Both the position numbers and the translations under genes were made by a program. Below, in pieces: positions 52,729 through 61,439 of a stretch of 64,000 bases of DNA. The stretch comes from UBA12191 sp009937185 (lineage in GTDB: Bacteria > Planctomycetota > UBA8108 > UBA1146), in contig CALJGL010000009.1 of NCBI GenBank assembly GCA_938075155.1, forward strand, positions 1-64,000. Reading direction: 5' to 3'. Positions within the stretch are counted from its first letter, which is position 1; each line of letters opens with the position of its first letter. The notes beneath the pieces were generated by a model. That model worked only from the letters and a program-made list of their open reading frames with translations. It did not search any database and was not told the DNA's origin.

Positions 52729-54156
52729 ATGTTTGCGAGACAAATTGTAAATGAGCAACTATCTCAAGTGGCTTACTTAATAGGATGCCAGAAAACTGGC
52801 GAAGCAATTTTGATAGATCCACTGAGAGATGTTGGGCAATACATCCAAATAGCAGAAGAAAATAAGTTAAAAATAATAGCCACCTTGGATACTCATATTC
52901 ATGCTGATTATTTATCTGGCGGTAGAGAAATTTCGAATAGGTTCGGAGTGAAAGTTTTTGTTTCAGGTGAGGGTGGCGAAGATTGGTTTCCTCGTTGGGT
53001 TTCCCAAGATACAGCAGCAAAAAAAATTGATCACCAAGTGCTGCGCGATGGAGATTCATTCAATATTGGGAAAATACAGTTTTCAGTATTACATACTCCA
53101 GGCCATACACCTGAGCATCTTTCATTACTCGTTACTGATGTTGGCGGAGGCGCGAATGAGCCTATCGCCTTGATTTCAGGTGACTTTTTGTTTGTTGGCG
53201 ACCTTGGAAGACCTGATTTACTTGAGACGGCCGCTGGGCAAATAGGAAGTATGCTTCCAAGTGCACAAGATCTATTGAACAGTCTAACTCGAATCTCCGA
53301 TTTACCTGACTTCGTACAAGTTTGGCCTGGGCATGGTGCTGGTAGCTCATGTGGGAAAGATCTCGGCGCAATCCCAACGTCTACATTGGGTTACGAACGG
53401 CGATTTAACCGATTCTTTCAGCTGATCGATGACCCAGAAGAGTTCTTTAAAGATATTCTTTCTGGGCAACCTGAGCCTCCAGGGTATTTTTCTGAAATGA
53501 AACGCCTCAATCGAGATGGGGCACTTTTGACAAAAGATATACCTGAACCAAAGTACTTAAGTGGTCAGCAATTTATCGAGCATTATCGATCAGGGAAACA
53601 AGTAATCGATACTAGAAATTGGGACCAATTTAGAGATACGCATTTAGTGGGCGCATGGTCAGTGCCGATGGAAAGTCGTATCCATAGCTATGTTGGAAGT
53701 TTCATAGATATAGACCAAGAGATATTGCTCGTTATTGATTCAAAAAACCTCGCGGAGGTATTAGCTCGATTACATAGAGTGGGCTACGAAAGAGTTGTCG
53801 GATGGATTTCAGATGAAGACTTATTCTCGCTTCCTTCTTCCGATGTTTATTTCACGCAAGTCTCGGAGATAAACCCGGAAACTTGGATTGAAAATGTAAC
53901 AAGAGAAGAAATTACTGTCCTAGATGTGAGGAAGAAATCCGAAGTTTCTTTAGATCCAGTTCCCGGGGCTATACATTTTGCACACACACAAATAGTAAAC
54001 AACTTAAGTTCCATCGATCGAGATGAGGATTGGTTTGTGTTGTGTGAAACAGGTGATCGATCCGCAAGGACATGCAGTTTTTTACGCTCAAGAGGCTTTA
54101 AAGCCACTAACTTAATCGGGGGTGTAGAAGCATTTCGAAAAGGAGTAAGAGTATGA
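52729..54156 (+). CDS. Persulfide dioxygenase-like MBL-fold protein with two rhodanese domains
   Basis: This 475-residue protein opens with a metallo-beta-lactamase fold of the ETHE1 type (THIHADYLSGG with His56, His58, Asp60; HTPGHTPEHLS; SGDFLFVGDLGRPDLL). Two rhodanese domains follow. The first (about 280-365) lacks the catalytic Cys (LVIDSKNLAE); the second has LCETGDRS with the Cys. This is the CstB-like layout that oxidises persulfides to sulfite/thiosulfate. It overlaps the next gene by 4 bp and begins a three-gene sulfur operon. Confidence 0.9.
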   Translation: MFARQIVNEQLSQVAYLIGCQKTGEAILIDPLRDVGQYIQIAEENKLKIIATLDTHIHADYLSGGREISNRFGVKVFVSGEGGEDWFPRWVSQDTAAKKIDHQVLRDGDSFNIGKIQFSVLHTPGHTPEHLSLLVTDVGGGANEPIALISGDFLFVGDLGRPDLLETAAGQIGSMLPSAQDLLNSLTRISDLPDFVQVWPGHGAGSSCGKDLGAIPTSTLGYERRFNRFFQLIDDPEEFFKDILSGQPEPPGYFSEMKRLNRDGALLTKDIPEPKYLSGQQFIEHYRSGKQVIDTRNWDQFRDTHLVGAWSVPMESRIHSYVGSFIDIDQEILLVIDSKNLAEVLARLHRVGYERVVGWISDEDLFSLPSSDVYFTQVSEINPETWIENVTREEITVLDVRKKSEVSLDPVPGAIHFAHTQIVNNLSSIDRDEDWFVLCETGDRSARTCSFLRSRGFKATNLIGGVEAFRKGVRV

Positions 54157-54722
54157 ACTTTCAAGAAACAGTAGCTGCCGACTTCCATTTTTACCCAGGT
54201 GCTGAAATCACTGCGCAACAGACTCATGAACTCCTCGAAAATGATGAATTTGTACTGATTGACGTGCGAGAACAGATTGAGAATGATTTCGAAAATATTA
54301 AAGGTGCATTGCATATTCCGGTTTCGAAATTTGCCATGAATCGAGTGAGAGAGATATCTGTAGAATCAAAGCCGATATTTTTCTGTAGAACAGGTGTTCG
54401 TTCCGCTCAAATATTGGCGAAGGTTGCTTCGGAAGGTATCTCGGCTGGACATTTGGAAGGTGGCATTGTCGCCTGGAAGTCAGCCAATTTACCGGTTAAT
54501 AAAACGGGGATCGGATTCGGTATTGATGTGATGCGGCAGACTCAGATCATGATCGGATTATTAATTGTTCTGTGCTCTTCATTGGCCTACTCGGTGAATG
54601 ATATTTGGAACTATGGTACTGGGTTAATCGGGTTGGGCTTATTAGTGGCTGGAATGACTGGCTACTGTGGTATGTCGAATTTGATCTCACTGTTTCCTTG
54701 GAACCGAAGAATAATTAGATGA
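54153..54722 (+). CDS. Rhodanese + DUF2892 membrane protein (YgaP-like)
   Basis: This 189-residue protein has an N-terminal rhodanese domain (FVLIDVREQIENDFENIKGA) with the active-site loop FFCRTGVRS. Two hydrophobic segments of the DUF2892 type follow (IMIGLLIVLCSSLAYSV; GLIGLGLLVAGMTGYCGMSN). The layout is that of E. coli YgaP, a membrane sulfurtransferase. It probably passes sulfane sulfur within the persulfide oxidation pathway. It overlaps both neighbours by 4 bp. Confidence 0.9.
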   Translation: MNFQETVAADFHFYPGAEITAQQTHELLENDEFVLIDVREQIENDFENIKGALHIPVSKFAMNRVREISVESKPIFFCRTGVRSAQILAKVASEGISAGHLEGGIVAWKSANLPVNKTGIGFGIDVMRQTQIMIGLLIVLCSSLAYSVNDIWNYGTGLIGLGLLVAGMTGYCGMSNLISLFPWNRRIIR

Positions 54723-55462
54723 TCCAGATGGGTGGAGCGCTAGTTGTTGGAGTAGCTTTGGGATTGCTCGGCTCTGGTGGGTCTATCATTACAGTACCCA
54801 TACTGGTTCATGGTCTCGATCGCCCCTTTGATGTCGCTGTGAGCGAATCATTATGGATTGTAGGGTTGATATCATTAGTGGGTGTAATGGTCGCTCTTCG
54901 AGGAGCAAATGTTCAGTTTCGAACAGCGATAATAGTTGCCCCCTTTGGAGTTGCGGGAGCATTTCTCGGGTCTGTTCTGACTTCTTCCATATCCAATAAT
55001 TATCAGGAAGGAATATTTCTTTCTGTTCTATTAGCGTCTTCCTTCATGATGCTAAAGAGTCCAAAGATATTAGAGCCGAATAGCTTCTCAAGTTTTAAGT
55101 CTGTCTTGCTTCCAGGTGCATTTGTTATTGGTGTCTTATCAGGGCTTGTGGGAGTCGGTGGTGGGTTTTTAATCCTTCCTTTATTGATATATTTCGGTGG
55201 CTTAAAATTTAATGAAGCCGCTGGGACTAGTTTGTTATTAATCACTAGTCAGTCTCTTGCCGGAGCAATAACACCTCAGTTGTTACTGCCGATTCAAGAG
55301 AGACCTGAACTATCATGGGGTTTAATTTTTTGGTTCACGATCATTGGGATAATAGGTTTGGTATTTGGCGATAGATTGAGATCGGTATTAGCTGAACGAG
55401 TCCTGCGTCAGAGCTTTGGGTTTGCATTGATGATATTGTCAGTCTTTCTTGTAAGTCGCTGA
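54719..55462 (+). CDS. TauE/SafE-family sulfite/anion exporter
   Basis: This 247-residue membrane protein has about eight helices and the duplicated family motif: GVALGLLGSGGSIITVPIL in the first half and GLVGVGGGFLILPLLIYFGG in the second. After persulfide oxidation it would export sulfite. It ends the operon. Confidence 0.88.
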   Translation: MIQMGGALVVGVALGLLGSGGSIITVPILVHGLDRPFDVAVSESLWIVGLISLVGVMVALRGANVQFRTAIIVAPFGVAGAFLGSVLTSSISNNYQEGIFLSVLLASSFMMLKSPKILEPNSFSSFKSVLLPGAFVIGVLSGLVGVGGGFLILPLLIYFGGLKFNEAAGTSLLLITSQSLAGAITPQLLLPIQERPELSWGLIFWFTIIGIIGLVFGDRLRSVLAERVLRQSFGFALMILSVFLVSR

Positions 55463-55565
55463 GTTCAAGCATGTACCGATGACAGATCAATATTGATTTG
55501 TTGAATATGAAGGGTTTTTTTGTATTAGATTTCGGCTTGGAAGAGTGAAGTGCTTTTAAAAAAGG

Positions 55566-56201
55566 TTACAACTCGGTTGCCCGCCAACAGTACCAACTAG
55601 CGATAGAGCGGTAGGGTGCCCATCGTTTGGCATGCTTTTCTAGTTGCTTGGATCTGAGCATTTTTTTTCTTCCGAGTATTATCGTTGCGCCTTTACACAC
55701 ACCCAAATCGTTACTCGGTAAAACGTCTACCCTTCCCAATTGGAAGATCATTAGCATTTGAACTGTCCACGGACCGATACCATGAATCATGGTTAGTTTG
55801 TCGATAATGCTCTCATTATTCAGTCGATTCAAAGCAGCGAAGCCCGGTAGATCTCCTCTGAGTCGGTGTTTCGCGAGATCAATAATGGCGCGAGCTTTAT
55901 TGCTAGAAAGTCCGCAAGAACGTAGTTTTTTGGAATCAAATTTTACAATCGTTTCTGCAATCGGTCTTCTTCTTGGAAACGAATCTAAAAAACGTTGATG
56001 GATTGTCGCTGCGGCTTTGCCAGTGATTTGTTGATAAATGATCGAACGTATCAGTGCTTCAAAAGGGGATCGACTTCTTTGAATTTCGAGTGGAGAACCG
56101 CGCTGAGATTTGATGACTTCATGGAATCCCGGCTCGACTCGTTTTAGGTGCTGTGTAGCAGCCTTCCAATCTCGTTCGATGGGCGTTTTTTTAATAACCA
56201 T
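55566..56201 (-). CDS. DNA-3-methyladenine glycosylase II (AlkA-like, HhH-GPD)
   Basis: This 211-residue protein removes alkylated bases from DNA. The HhH-GPD core is clear: FEALIRSIIYQQITGKAAATI, a helix-hairpin-helix LTMIHGIGPWTVQMLMIFQL and the catalytic Asp in VLPSNDLGV. It lacks the N-terminal domain of E. coli AlkA, like many short homologues. No iron-sulfur Cys cluster is present, which excludes EndoIII/MutY. Confidence 0.92.
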   Translation of the reverse strand: MVIKKTPIERDWKAATQHLKRVEPGFHEVIKSQRGSPLEIQRSRSPFEALIRSIIYQQITGKAAATIHQRFLDSFPRRRPIAETIVKFDSKKLRSCGLSSNKARAIIDLAKHRLRGDLPGFAALNRLNNESIIDKLTMIHGIGPWTVQMLMIFQLGRVDVLPSNDLGVCKGATIILGRKKMLRSKQLEKHAKRWAPYRSIASWYCWRATEL

Positions 56202-56207
56202 CTTGGT

Positions 56208-57689
56208 TTATGGAAGATCGAGCCCAGAGTTAGGAAATACGAGAGACGGGAACCGTGAATTTTTACTAATACTGAGGAGTCTTTCCAAAATTTCGGGTTT
56301 CTCTGTCGCCAGATTATTTGTTTCTCCGGGGTCTTCGATCAGATTAAAGAGTTTTGTTGTAGGATTTTTCTTCCCTAATCGTCTCCGCACTAACTTCCAA
56401 TCCCCCGAAATCAAAGCTTGTTGATCGCCATGTTCCCAATAGAGATCTTTCGTTCTAAGTAATTCTTGGCCTTGGAAAACAGGGACTAAATTTTGGCCAT
56501 CGTGAGGGCGGGTATCAGGCTGGCCCGCGACAGCGAGGAGGGTGGGAAACAGATCAGGAAAATAAGATGGGAATTCACTCACCGTACCTGGCTTTATTTT
56601 CCCAGGCCATTGGGCAATAAACGGCACTCGAAGCCCTCCTTCGAGTACGCTTCCTTTTAGTCCACTGAGGCCTTGTGTGCTCCCAAAGAACTCATGATCA
56701 ACGCCGCCAGCCCATGTCGTTCCATTATCACTACTGAACATCACGAGAGTATTTTCAGCGATCCCTAGCTCTTGGAGGTGATCAAGTATGGCTCCCACCT
56801 CTTTATCCAGATGAGTGATCATCGCTGCGTAAGCGGCTCTTGGGCGTGGATGGGGTAGATAACTGCCCCCGAGATAGGGAACCTCATCCCATTCGCGAGG
56901 ATAGGCATCTAGATCTTTGACCGGAACCTGAAGAGCGACATGAGGGATAGGGCTGGGGTAGTAAAGAAAGAATGGTTTCTGTTCAGCATGAGCGTCATCG
57001 ACAAATGCGAGAGCTTCATCAAGAAAGATATCAGGGGAGTATGTCTTCCGTAGATATCGATCATAGTATTCCTGTTCTGTGGCAAGAGGGGCACTGATTT
57101 TTTCGTGAGCTTTGAACCAACCATTCCCATCTAGTGTCATCTTCTCCCCATTTTTCCAAAGGTGATTGGGGTAGAAGTTATGTGCTTTTCTTTGGCAAAG
57201 GACAGTGCAAGAAGTGTCAAATCCTTGGTGCTCAGGTGAGCCAGTCGTTCCCGGGCCGCCCAATCCCCATTTCCCAAAGACGCCTGTTGCGTATCCTGCG
57301 TTTTGCAAAGCGCGGGCGATGGTATGCGTTCCAGTGGGCAGGGGATATTGTCCTTCTGGTTGTCGCTCTCCCCAGCCGCCATTTTCCCAATTGTTTCTGA
57401 CAAGAGAATGTCCACAGTGAAGACCGGTCATTAGAACGCATCGTGAAGAAGCACAAACTGGGGCGCCAGAGTAGTGTCGAGTAAAACGCATTCCCTCTAC
57501 TGCAAGAGCGTCAAGTCGGGGCGTTTTTATCTTTTCTTGGCCATAACTTCCGAGCTCTTTGTAGCCCAGATCATCGGCCAGAATGTAGACGATGTTCGGT
57601 GGAGTTGCTTTTTCATCTGCAAATACTCCGGTATGGAGAAGAAGGGCGATGAATAGACATCGACCTGAAATCAAAATTCTATGAGACAT
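56208..57689 (-). CDS. Secreted sulfatase (arylsulfatase family)
   Basis: This 493-residue protein has a signal peptide (CLFIALLLHTGVFA). The metal site NIVYILADDLGYKELGSYG is followed by the activation motif APVCASSRCVLMTG (Cys79, the residue converted to formylglycine). YPSPIPHVALQVP, LVMFSSDNGTTWAGG, EGGLRVPFIAQWPG and LFNLIEDPGETNNLA complete the family pattern. It probably removes sulfate esters from polysaccharides. CASSR instead of CxPSR is a variant of the activation motif. Confidence 0.95.
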   Translation of the reverse strand: MSHRILISGRCLFIALLLHTGVFADEKATPPNIVYILADDLGYKELGSYGQEKIKTPRLDALAVEGMRFTRHYSGAPVCASSRCVLMTGLHCGHSLVRNNWENGGWGERQPEGQYPLPTGTHTIARALQNAGYATGVFGKWGLGGPGTTGSPEHQGFDTSCTVLCQRKAHNFYPNHLWKNGEKMTLDGNGWFKAHEKISAPLATEQEYYDRYLRKTYSPDIFLDEALAFVDDAHAEQKPFFLYYPSPIPHVALQVPVKDLDAYPREWDEVPYLGGSYLPHPRPRAAYAAMITHLDKEVGAILDHLQELGIAENTLVMFSSDNGTTWAGGVDHEFFGSTQGLSGLKGSVLEGGLRVPFIAQWPGKIKPGTVSEFPSYFPDLFPTLLAVAGQPDTRPHDGQNLVPVFQGQELLRTKDLYWEHGDQQALISGDWKLVRRRLGKKNPTTKLFNLIEDPGETNNLATEKPEILERLLSISKNSRFPSLVFPNSGLDLP

Positions 57690-58009
57690 TTATTCTCCAT
57701 TCTCGGATTTACTCCCGAGAGTGATGTTAATTCTTAGAAACCATGATTTTCATGTTTTGGATGGTTGCGAGCCATCCACCCTGTTTGGTAATTGAACGCC
57801 AATAGGTAGTTAAAGGCAAACGGTTAGTGGACCTGTTGAGATTCGAACTCACGACCTCTGCTATGTGAATGCCAAGAGTGACGTGAAAGCCATAGCAACG
57901 ATTATTGATGTTCTTAAATTATCCTAATCTTGCTGTGCTCAGGGTACCGGAAGAGGGGTTCACTGCTATCCTGAAGTTTCCTGAACTTGTGAATAAAAGG
58001 ATTAGAATC
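57690..58009. other. 320-bp divergent intergenic region
   Basis: Apart from a tRNA 3'-half remnant (57828-57869, minus strand), I see no gene or terminator. The sulfatase ribosome site is at the left edge and the site for the ArsC fusion at the right. Confidence 0.5.
57828..57869 (-). pseudogene. tRNA-Val(CAC) 3'-half remnant, possible attachment site
   Basis: Read on the minus strand, the bases correspond to tRNA positions 32-73. They give loop TTCACAT with anticodon CAC, 3' stem, variable loop AGGTC, T-arm GTGAG-TTCGAAT-CTCAA, acceptor CAGGTCC and discriminator A. Upstream there is no D-arm or 5' acceptor strand GGACCTG, and no encoded CCA. The T-stem has one mismatch. A tRNA 3' half without its 5' half is the usual trace left by integrative elements. 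Confidence 0.6.
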
Positions 58010-59002
58010 ATGACCAAAAATGTGACGCCATCGGTGATTTTTCTTTGTACTGGAAACTCTTGTCGATCGATATTGGCGGAGTCTCTTTGGCATGAAGAAT
58101 CAAGAGGCTCTTGGACGTGTGCCTCTGCTGGAACCCGACCTACGGGAATACCGCATCCACTCGCGTTGAAGGTCTTGGAAGAAGAGGGTGTTTCTGTTTC
58201 GGACATCAAGAGTCAAGGCATCGAAGAGTTCTCAGGAGTCAATTTTGATCTCGCTGTCACCGTATGCCATTCTGCAAATGAAGAGTGTCCGGCTTTCCCT
58301 GGAGCCACTCGGACTCTTCATTGGCCATTTCCAGATCCTGCAGAGCATGTAACGACCGATGACGAGAGCCCAGAAGGAATGCAGATATTCAGAGTGGCTC
58401 GTGAAGCGATTCGGCAACGTATTCAGAGGTATTTGGCCACGCTCGATTTCAAGGCAGCTTTGTTCGAGATTCTTGATCAGCTTCCGGGTGAAATCCCTGA
58501 AGAGAGGCGAGTTGCTTATAGGTCTTTAGTTCAATCCTGTGGCGAAGCGATGGATCAAGTTGAGGCATGGTCGCTTCTGCCGAAGATCATCCACGATGAA
58601 ATGAAGTCTTTTGGTTGGCTTTGGAACGGGTTTTATCATCTCAAGGGCCAAGTCCCCAATAGAAGACTAATTCTGGGTAAAGCAGCAGGTCCTCCTGTTT
58701 GTGCTACCATCGAAGAAATTGCAGGACAGAGAAGTGGGATGTGTTTTGATGCTGTTCAGCAAGGCGGCATTCTAGTGGCTGCTGATGTGAATCGTTGGCC
58801 AGGATATGTTTCCTGCGATGGTGAAAGTGGATTAAATACCGTTTCATCCATTGTTCGCCCTATCTTTGATGAGAATGGCGACGTCGTCGCTGTATGGGAT
58901 TTAGATTCTAGCGAAGAGATTCATCCCTGTGACGCTCTTGTCATGGATGCATTGCTGGAAGGTTTCGGCGCATTTGGTCACCCTGTAGAGAAGAGTCTCT
59001 AA
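58010..59002 (+). CDS. Fusion: ArsC-type (low-MW phosphatase) arsenate reductase + GAF free-Met-R-sulfoxide-reductase-like domain
   Basis: The start is ATG 58010, with AAGGA upstream; 330 residues. Residues 1-140 are a thioredoxin-coupled ArsC: P-loop CTGNSCRS (Cys13, Arg19), a Cys pair Cys86/Cys93 at the S. aureus ArsC spacing and an FPDPAEH loop. Residues 150-330 are GAF-like with the three Cys of free-methionine-R-sulfoxide reductase (Cys231, Cys245, Cys269; PPVCATI, SGMCFDA, GYVSCDGES) and VVAVWDLDS. The fusion is unusual. Substrates may be arsenate and/or oxidised methionine, unproven. It overlaps the S4 gene by one base. Confidence 0.85.
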   Translation: MTKNVTPSVIFLCTGNSCRSILAESLWHEESRGSWTCASAGTRPTGIPHPLALKVLEEEGVSVSDIKSQGIEEFSGVNFDLAVTVCHSANEECPAFPGATRTLHWPFPDPAEHVTTDDESPEGMQIFRVAREAIRQRIQRYLATLDFKAALFEILDQLPGEIPEERRVAYRSLVQSCGEAMDQVEAWSLLPKIIHDEMKSFGWLWNGFYHLKGQVPNRRLILGKAAGPPVCATIEEIAGQRSGMCFDAVQQGGILVAADVNRWPGYVSCDGESGLNTVSSIVRPIFDENGDVVAVWDLDSSEEIHPCDALVMDALLEGFGAFGHPVEKSL

Positions 59003-59202
59003 TGGAAGAAAAAACGATTCGACTTTCTCAGTACCTAAAATGGATGGGGATCTGCTCGACAGGTGGTGAAGCCAAGATTCGAATCCAACAGGGTGAAGTT
59101 ATGGTGAATGGCGATGTGGATACCCGCCGTGGACGAGTTCTTAGGGCTGGTGACCGGGTTGCCTTTGAAGGGCAAGAGCACGTCGTTTCTTTTGACGTGT
59201 AG
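59002..59202 (+). CDS. S4-domain RNA-binding protein (YbcJ/YaaA-like)
   Basis: This 66-residue protein starts at the ATG overlapping the preceding stop (TAATG). It is a lone S4 fold: IRLSQYLKWMGICSTGGEAK, RIQQGEVMVNGDVDTRRGRVLRAGDRV. Small S4 proteins bind structured RNA, possibly rRNA. The operon link with the ArsC fusion is by position only. Confidence 0.88.
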   Translation: MEEKTIRLSQYLKWMGICSTGGEAKIRIQQGEVMVNGDVDTRRGRVLRAGDRVAFEGQEHVVSFDV

Positions 59203-59222
59203 AATCCAACAGAAGAGTTTAC

Positions 59223-59645
59223 TTACCCATTCTCTTGCCCGAGAAGAAGTCTCCCTAGAGACCAACCTACTCCTGCAAGGATGACACATCCCAGCGTTTG
59301 CAAGGTGACGAACATGATCGCCTTAAAAGCATGTCCTGCTCTGAGAAGTTGCCAGCCTTCCATACTCAGCGCGCTCATGGTTGTGAATCCTCCAAGAACT
59401 CCCATGATCAAAAAAGTTCGAAGTCTCTCATCCAGAAAGACCCTCGTATCAAAAAGGCCCATCAGTAAGCCGATCACGAGTGAGCCGCTGAGGTTCACCA
59501 AGAGCGTGCCTGTTGTCGTCAGAGTGGCTGCGCCAGGAGCGAACGAGGTTATGGGATGAGACTGTAATTTCTGAGCCCATTGATAGACTCCCCAGCGTAA
59601 AGATGCGCCCACAGCCCCACCGAGTGCCGCCCAGATCCAGCCCAT
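59223..59645 (-). CDS. crcB: Fluoride channel CrcB/FluC
   Basis: This 140-residue protein has four membrane helices and AGGAGG 8 bp before the ATG. Family motifs are GGAVGASLRWGVY, the GTLLVNLSGSLVIGLLMG segment with the conserved Asn and GFTTMSALSMEG. It exports F-. I looked for a fluoride riboswitch upstream and found no convincing match. It is convergent with the S4 gene. Confidence 0.92.
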   Translation of the reverse strand: MGWIWAALGGAVGASLRWGVYQWAQKLQSHPITSFAPGAATLTTTGTLLVNLSGSLVIGLLMGLFDTRVFLDERLRTFLIMGVLGGFTTMSALSMEGWQLLRAGHAFKAIMFVTLQTLGCVILAGVGWSLGRLLLGQENG

Positions 59646-60155
59646 ATTCTCGTCCTCCTTTGGAGTCAGTTGTAGATGACATCACCGAATGTGCTGTCTT
59701 CATCTTGTACGTGAATAAAAGTATCAACTTGTCGGGATTTTCTTTTTTTTAAAAATCACCTCTGAGTCACGTTTTGTATTCTCAATGGCAGCGAGCGTCC
59801 GGCTCTTAAAATCGATAATACGCGATTGAGAAGTAGAACTTCCACCACCGTATTGCTCCCATCGATGAAGATCTAGCAACGAGTATTGAGTCTGTATTGA
59901 CCACGACTTTGTTTCTGTATGGCGATGGTGGGACATTCGGTCGCATATATCTACAAGAATTATGGGCTCTCACTTTTTGCCCAGATCAGATGATATTTAG
60001 GAAAAGTGCTTCTCAGCCTTTCCAATTCATGACTAATTCTGTCCATTGATGGATCCGAATTGACAGTGTTGATTCGATTGGATGGTTCATGGACTCTCAC
60101 TCGGGCAAAATAAAGCACTTCCCTTTTTGTTTGCTCGATCGTTGAGAGATCCGAA
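59646..60155. other. 510-bp intergenic region without a supported gene
   Basis: Short minus-strand frames exist (59724-59936; 59960 to within the MFS gene) but have no recognised homology, good ribosome sites or family motifs. I do not call them. The T-rich segment at 59741-59753 is not preceded by a strong stem. A promoter for the MFS gene is expected here. Confidence 0.4.
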
Positions 60156-61415
60156 ATGCCAAAAATAGAAAAGATCACATATGGATTCCATATTCGAGCC
60201 GTCCTTTTTGAAGGGGTGTTCGGAGGGTTACTGTGGTCTGCTCCTGAAATCGCCCGAAAAGCTCTAGGTGTCGATAATTTATTATTGACGCTCATCGTGA
60301 TGGCTCCAGCTGTTGCGCAGGGTGCCGTGTTGTTTTTCGGAGGTTGGATTTCTCGAACGGGGCCTAGAAGGTTACTCCGTAGAGCCGCAACAGTGGGGCG
60401 ACTGCCCCTTTCGTTGATGATCTTACTTCTTGTTCCTGTTATTTCGAATTGGGCAGAAACCGATCAAGGCCGAGAGATTGTGCCTTGGATCTTCTTGTTG
60501 TTAGTCACCATTCAAGCTCTTGCCTCAGTACCGATTACTTCGGCATGGAATGGTGTCATAAGAAGTAATTATCGGGATGAAAATCGTGGATTCCTATTTG
60601 GAAAAGCACAGCGCTGGGGAGCTCTTGTTTCTGGGGCAGGCAGTGTGATCGCAGGATATTGGCTTCACTATCAGAGCGAAGCTTTTCCAATTTTGTACGC
60701 CGTAGCAGGACTCTTTGGTTGGCTCTCGTGCATGATATTTTCGAAAACGCCTCTACGGGACCAAGACAAAGCAGCCCCCGATGCACCGGAGATAAATAAC
60801 GCCAAAGCACTCTGGCGATTATTGGTTAAAGATCGTCGATTCCTGATCTATGAGATTGGCTTCATTTTATATGGTACCGCTTTTATGGCATTGGTAACGG
60901 CGAAGCCGATGTACACCGTCGATGATGAATTTTTGGGGTTGGATTGGCGAATATTGTTGGGAGCAAAAGGATTAGCCAGCTTGGCGATGGTTCTATTGAC
61001 CCCATTCTATGGCAAGACCCTTGATCGCATTGGCCCAGGTTGGCTTGCAGGAGCCTGTTACTGTGGCCTCGCTCTCTATGCGATTCTGTTGATGGCAGCG
61101 AATTCAGCAATGACCTTCCTGCTCGCCGAATTGGTCTTTGGCATCTCCATGGCGGGTGTCATTTTGGCTTGGAATATTGGTCCAGTGTCATTTGCCCGGG
61201 CAGATGAAGGTCGACAATATATGGCAGTTCATGTCGCCCTCGTCGCCGTGAGGGGATTGATTGGCCATCCCATTGGGGGGTTATTGGCAGATTGGACAGG
61301 CGATCCCAAGGTTGTTTTCGCCTTTTCCCTGATTCTGTGGATCCTCAGCGCTGTGGTCATGTTTAGTTTGGGCCGAGGACCTGCTCGACAAGAAAACAAA
61401 ATCGAGTCTTCGTGA
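60156..61415 (+). CDS. Major facilitator superfamily transporter
   Basis: This 419-residue protein has about 12 hydrophobic helices (LLLTLIVMAPAVAQGAVLFFG, VPWIFLLLVTIQALASVP, LLGAKGLASLAMVLLTPFYG, AGACYCGLALYAILLMAA). The loop-2/3 type motif GWISRTGPRRLLRRAATVGR is present. The substrate cannot be told. The ribosome site is weak. The Cys-cluster gene starts 24 bp after the stop. Confidence 0.85.
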   Translation: MPKIEKITYGFHIRAVLFEGVFGGLLWSAPEIARKALGVDNLLLTLIVMAPAVAQGAVLFFGGWISRTGPRRLLRRAATVGRLPLSLMILLLVPVISNWAETDQGREIVPWIFLLLVTIQALASVPITSAWNGVIRSNYRDENRGFLFGKAQRWGALVSGAGSVIAGYWLHYQSEAFPILYAVAGLFGWLSCMIFSKTPLRDQDKAAPDAPEINNAKALWRLLVKDRRFLIYEIGFILYGTAFMALVTAKPMYTVDDEFLGLDWRILLGAKGLASLAMVLLTPFYGKTLDRIGPGWLAGACYCGLALYAILLMAANSAMTFLLAELVFGISMAGVILAWNIGPVSFARADEGRQYMAVHVALVAVRGLIGHPIGGLLADWTGDPKVVFAFSLILWILSAVVMFSLGRGPARQENKIESS

Positions 61416-61439
61416 TACACTGATTGCCGGAGGATAATT

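Noticed and set aside
59646..59720. Possible fluoride riboswitch upstream of crcB
   Set aside because: The region contains GGTGATG and CTGACTCC, but spacing is too short and the consensus pairing and GCTGATGRC segment are missing.
59724..60295. Short leftward frames in the gap before the MFS gene
   Set aside because: One overlaps the MFS start; neither has family motifs or a clear start signal.
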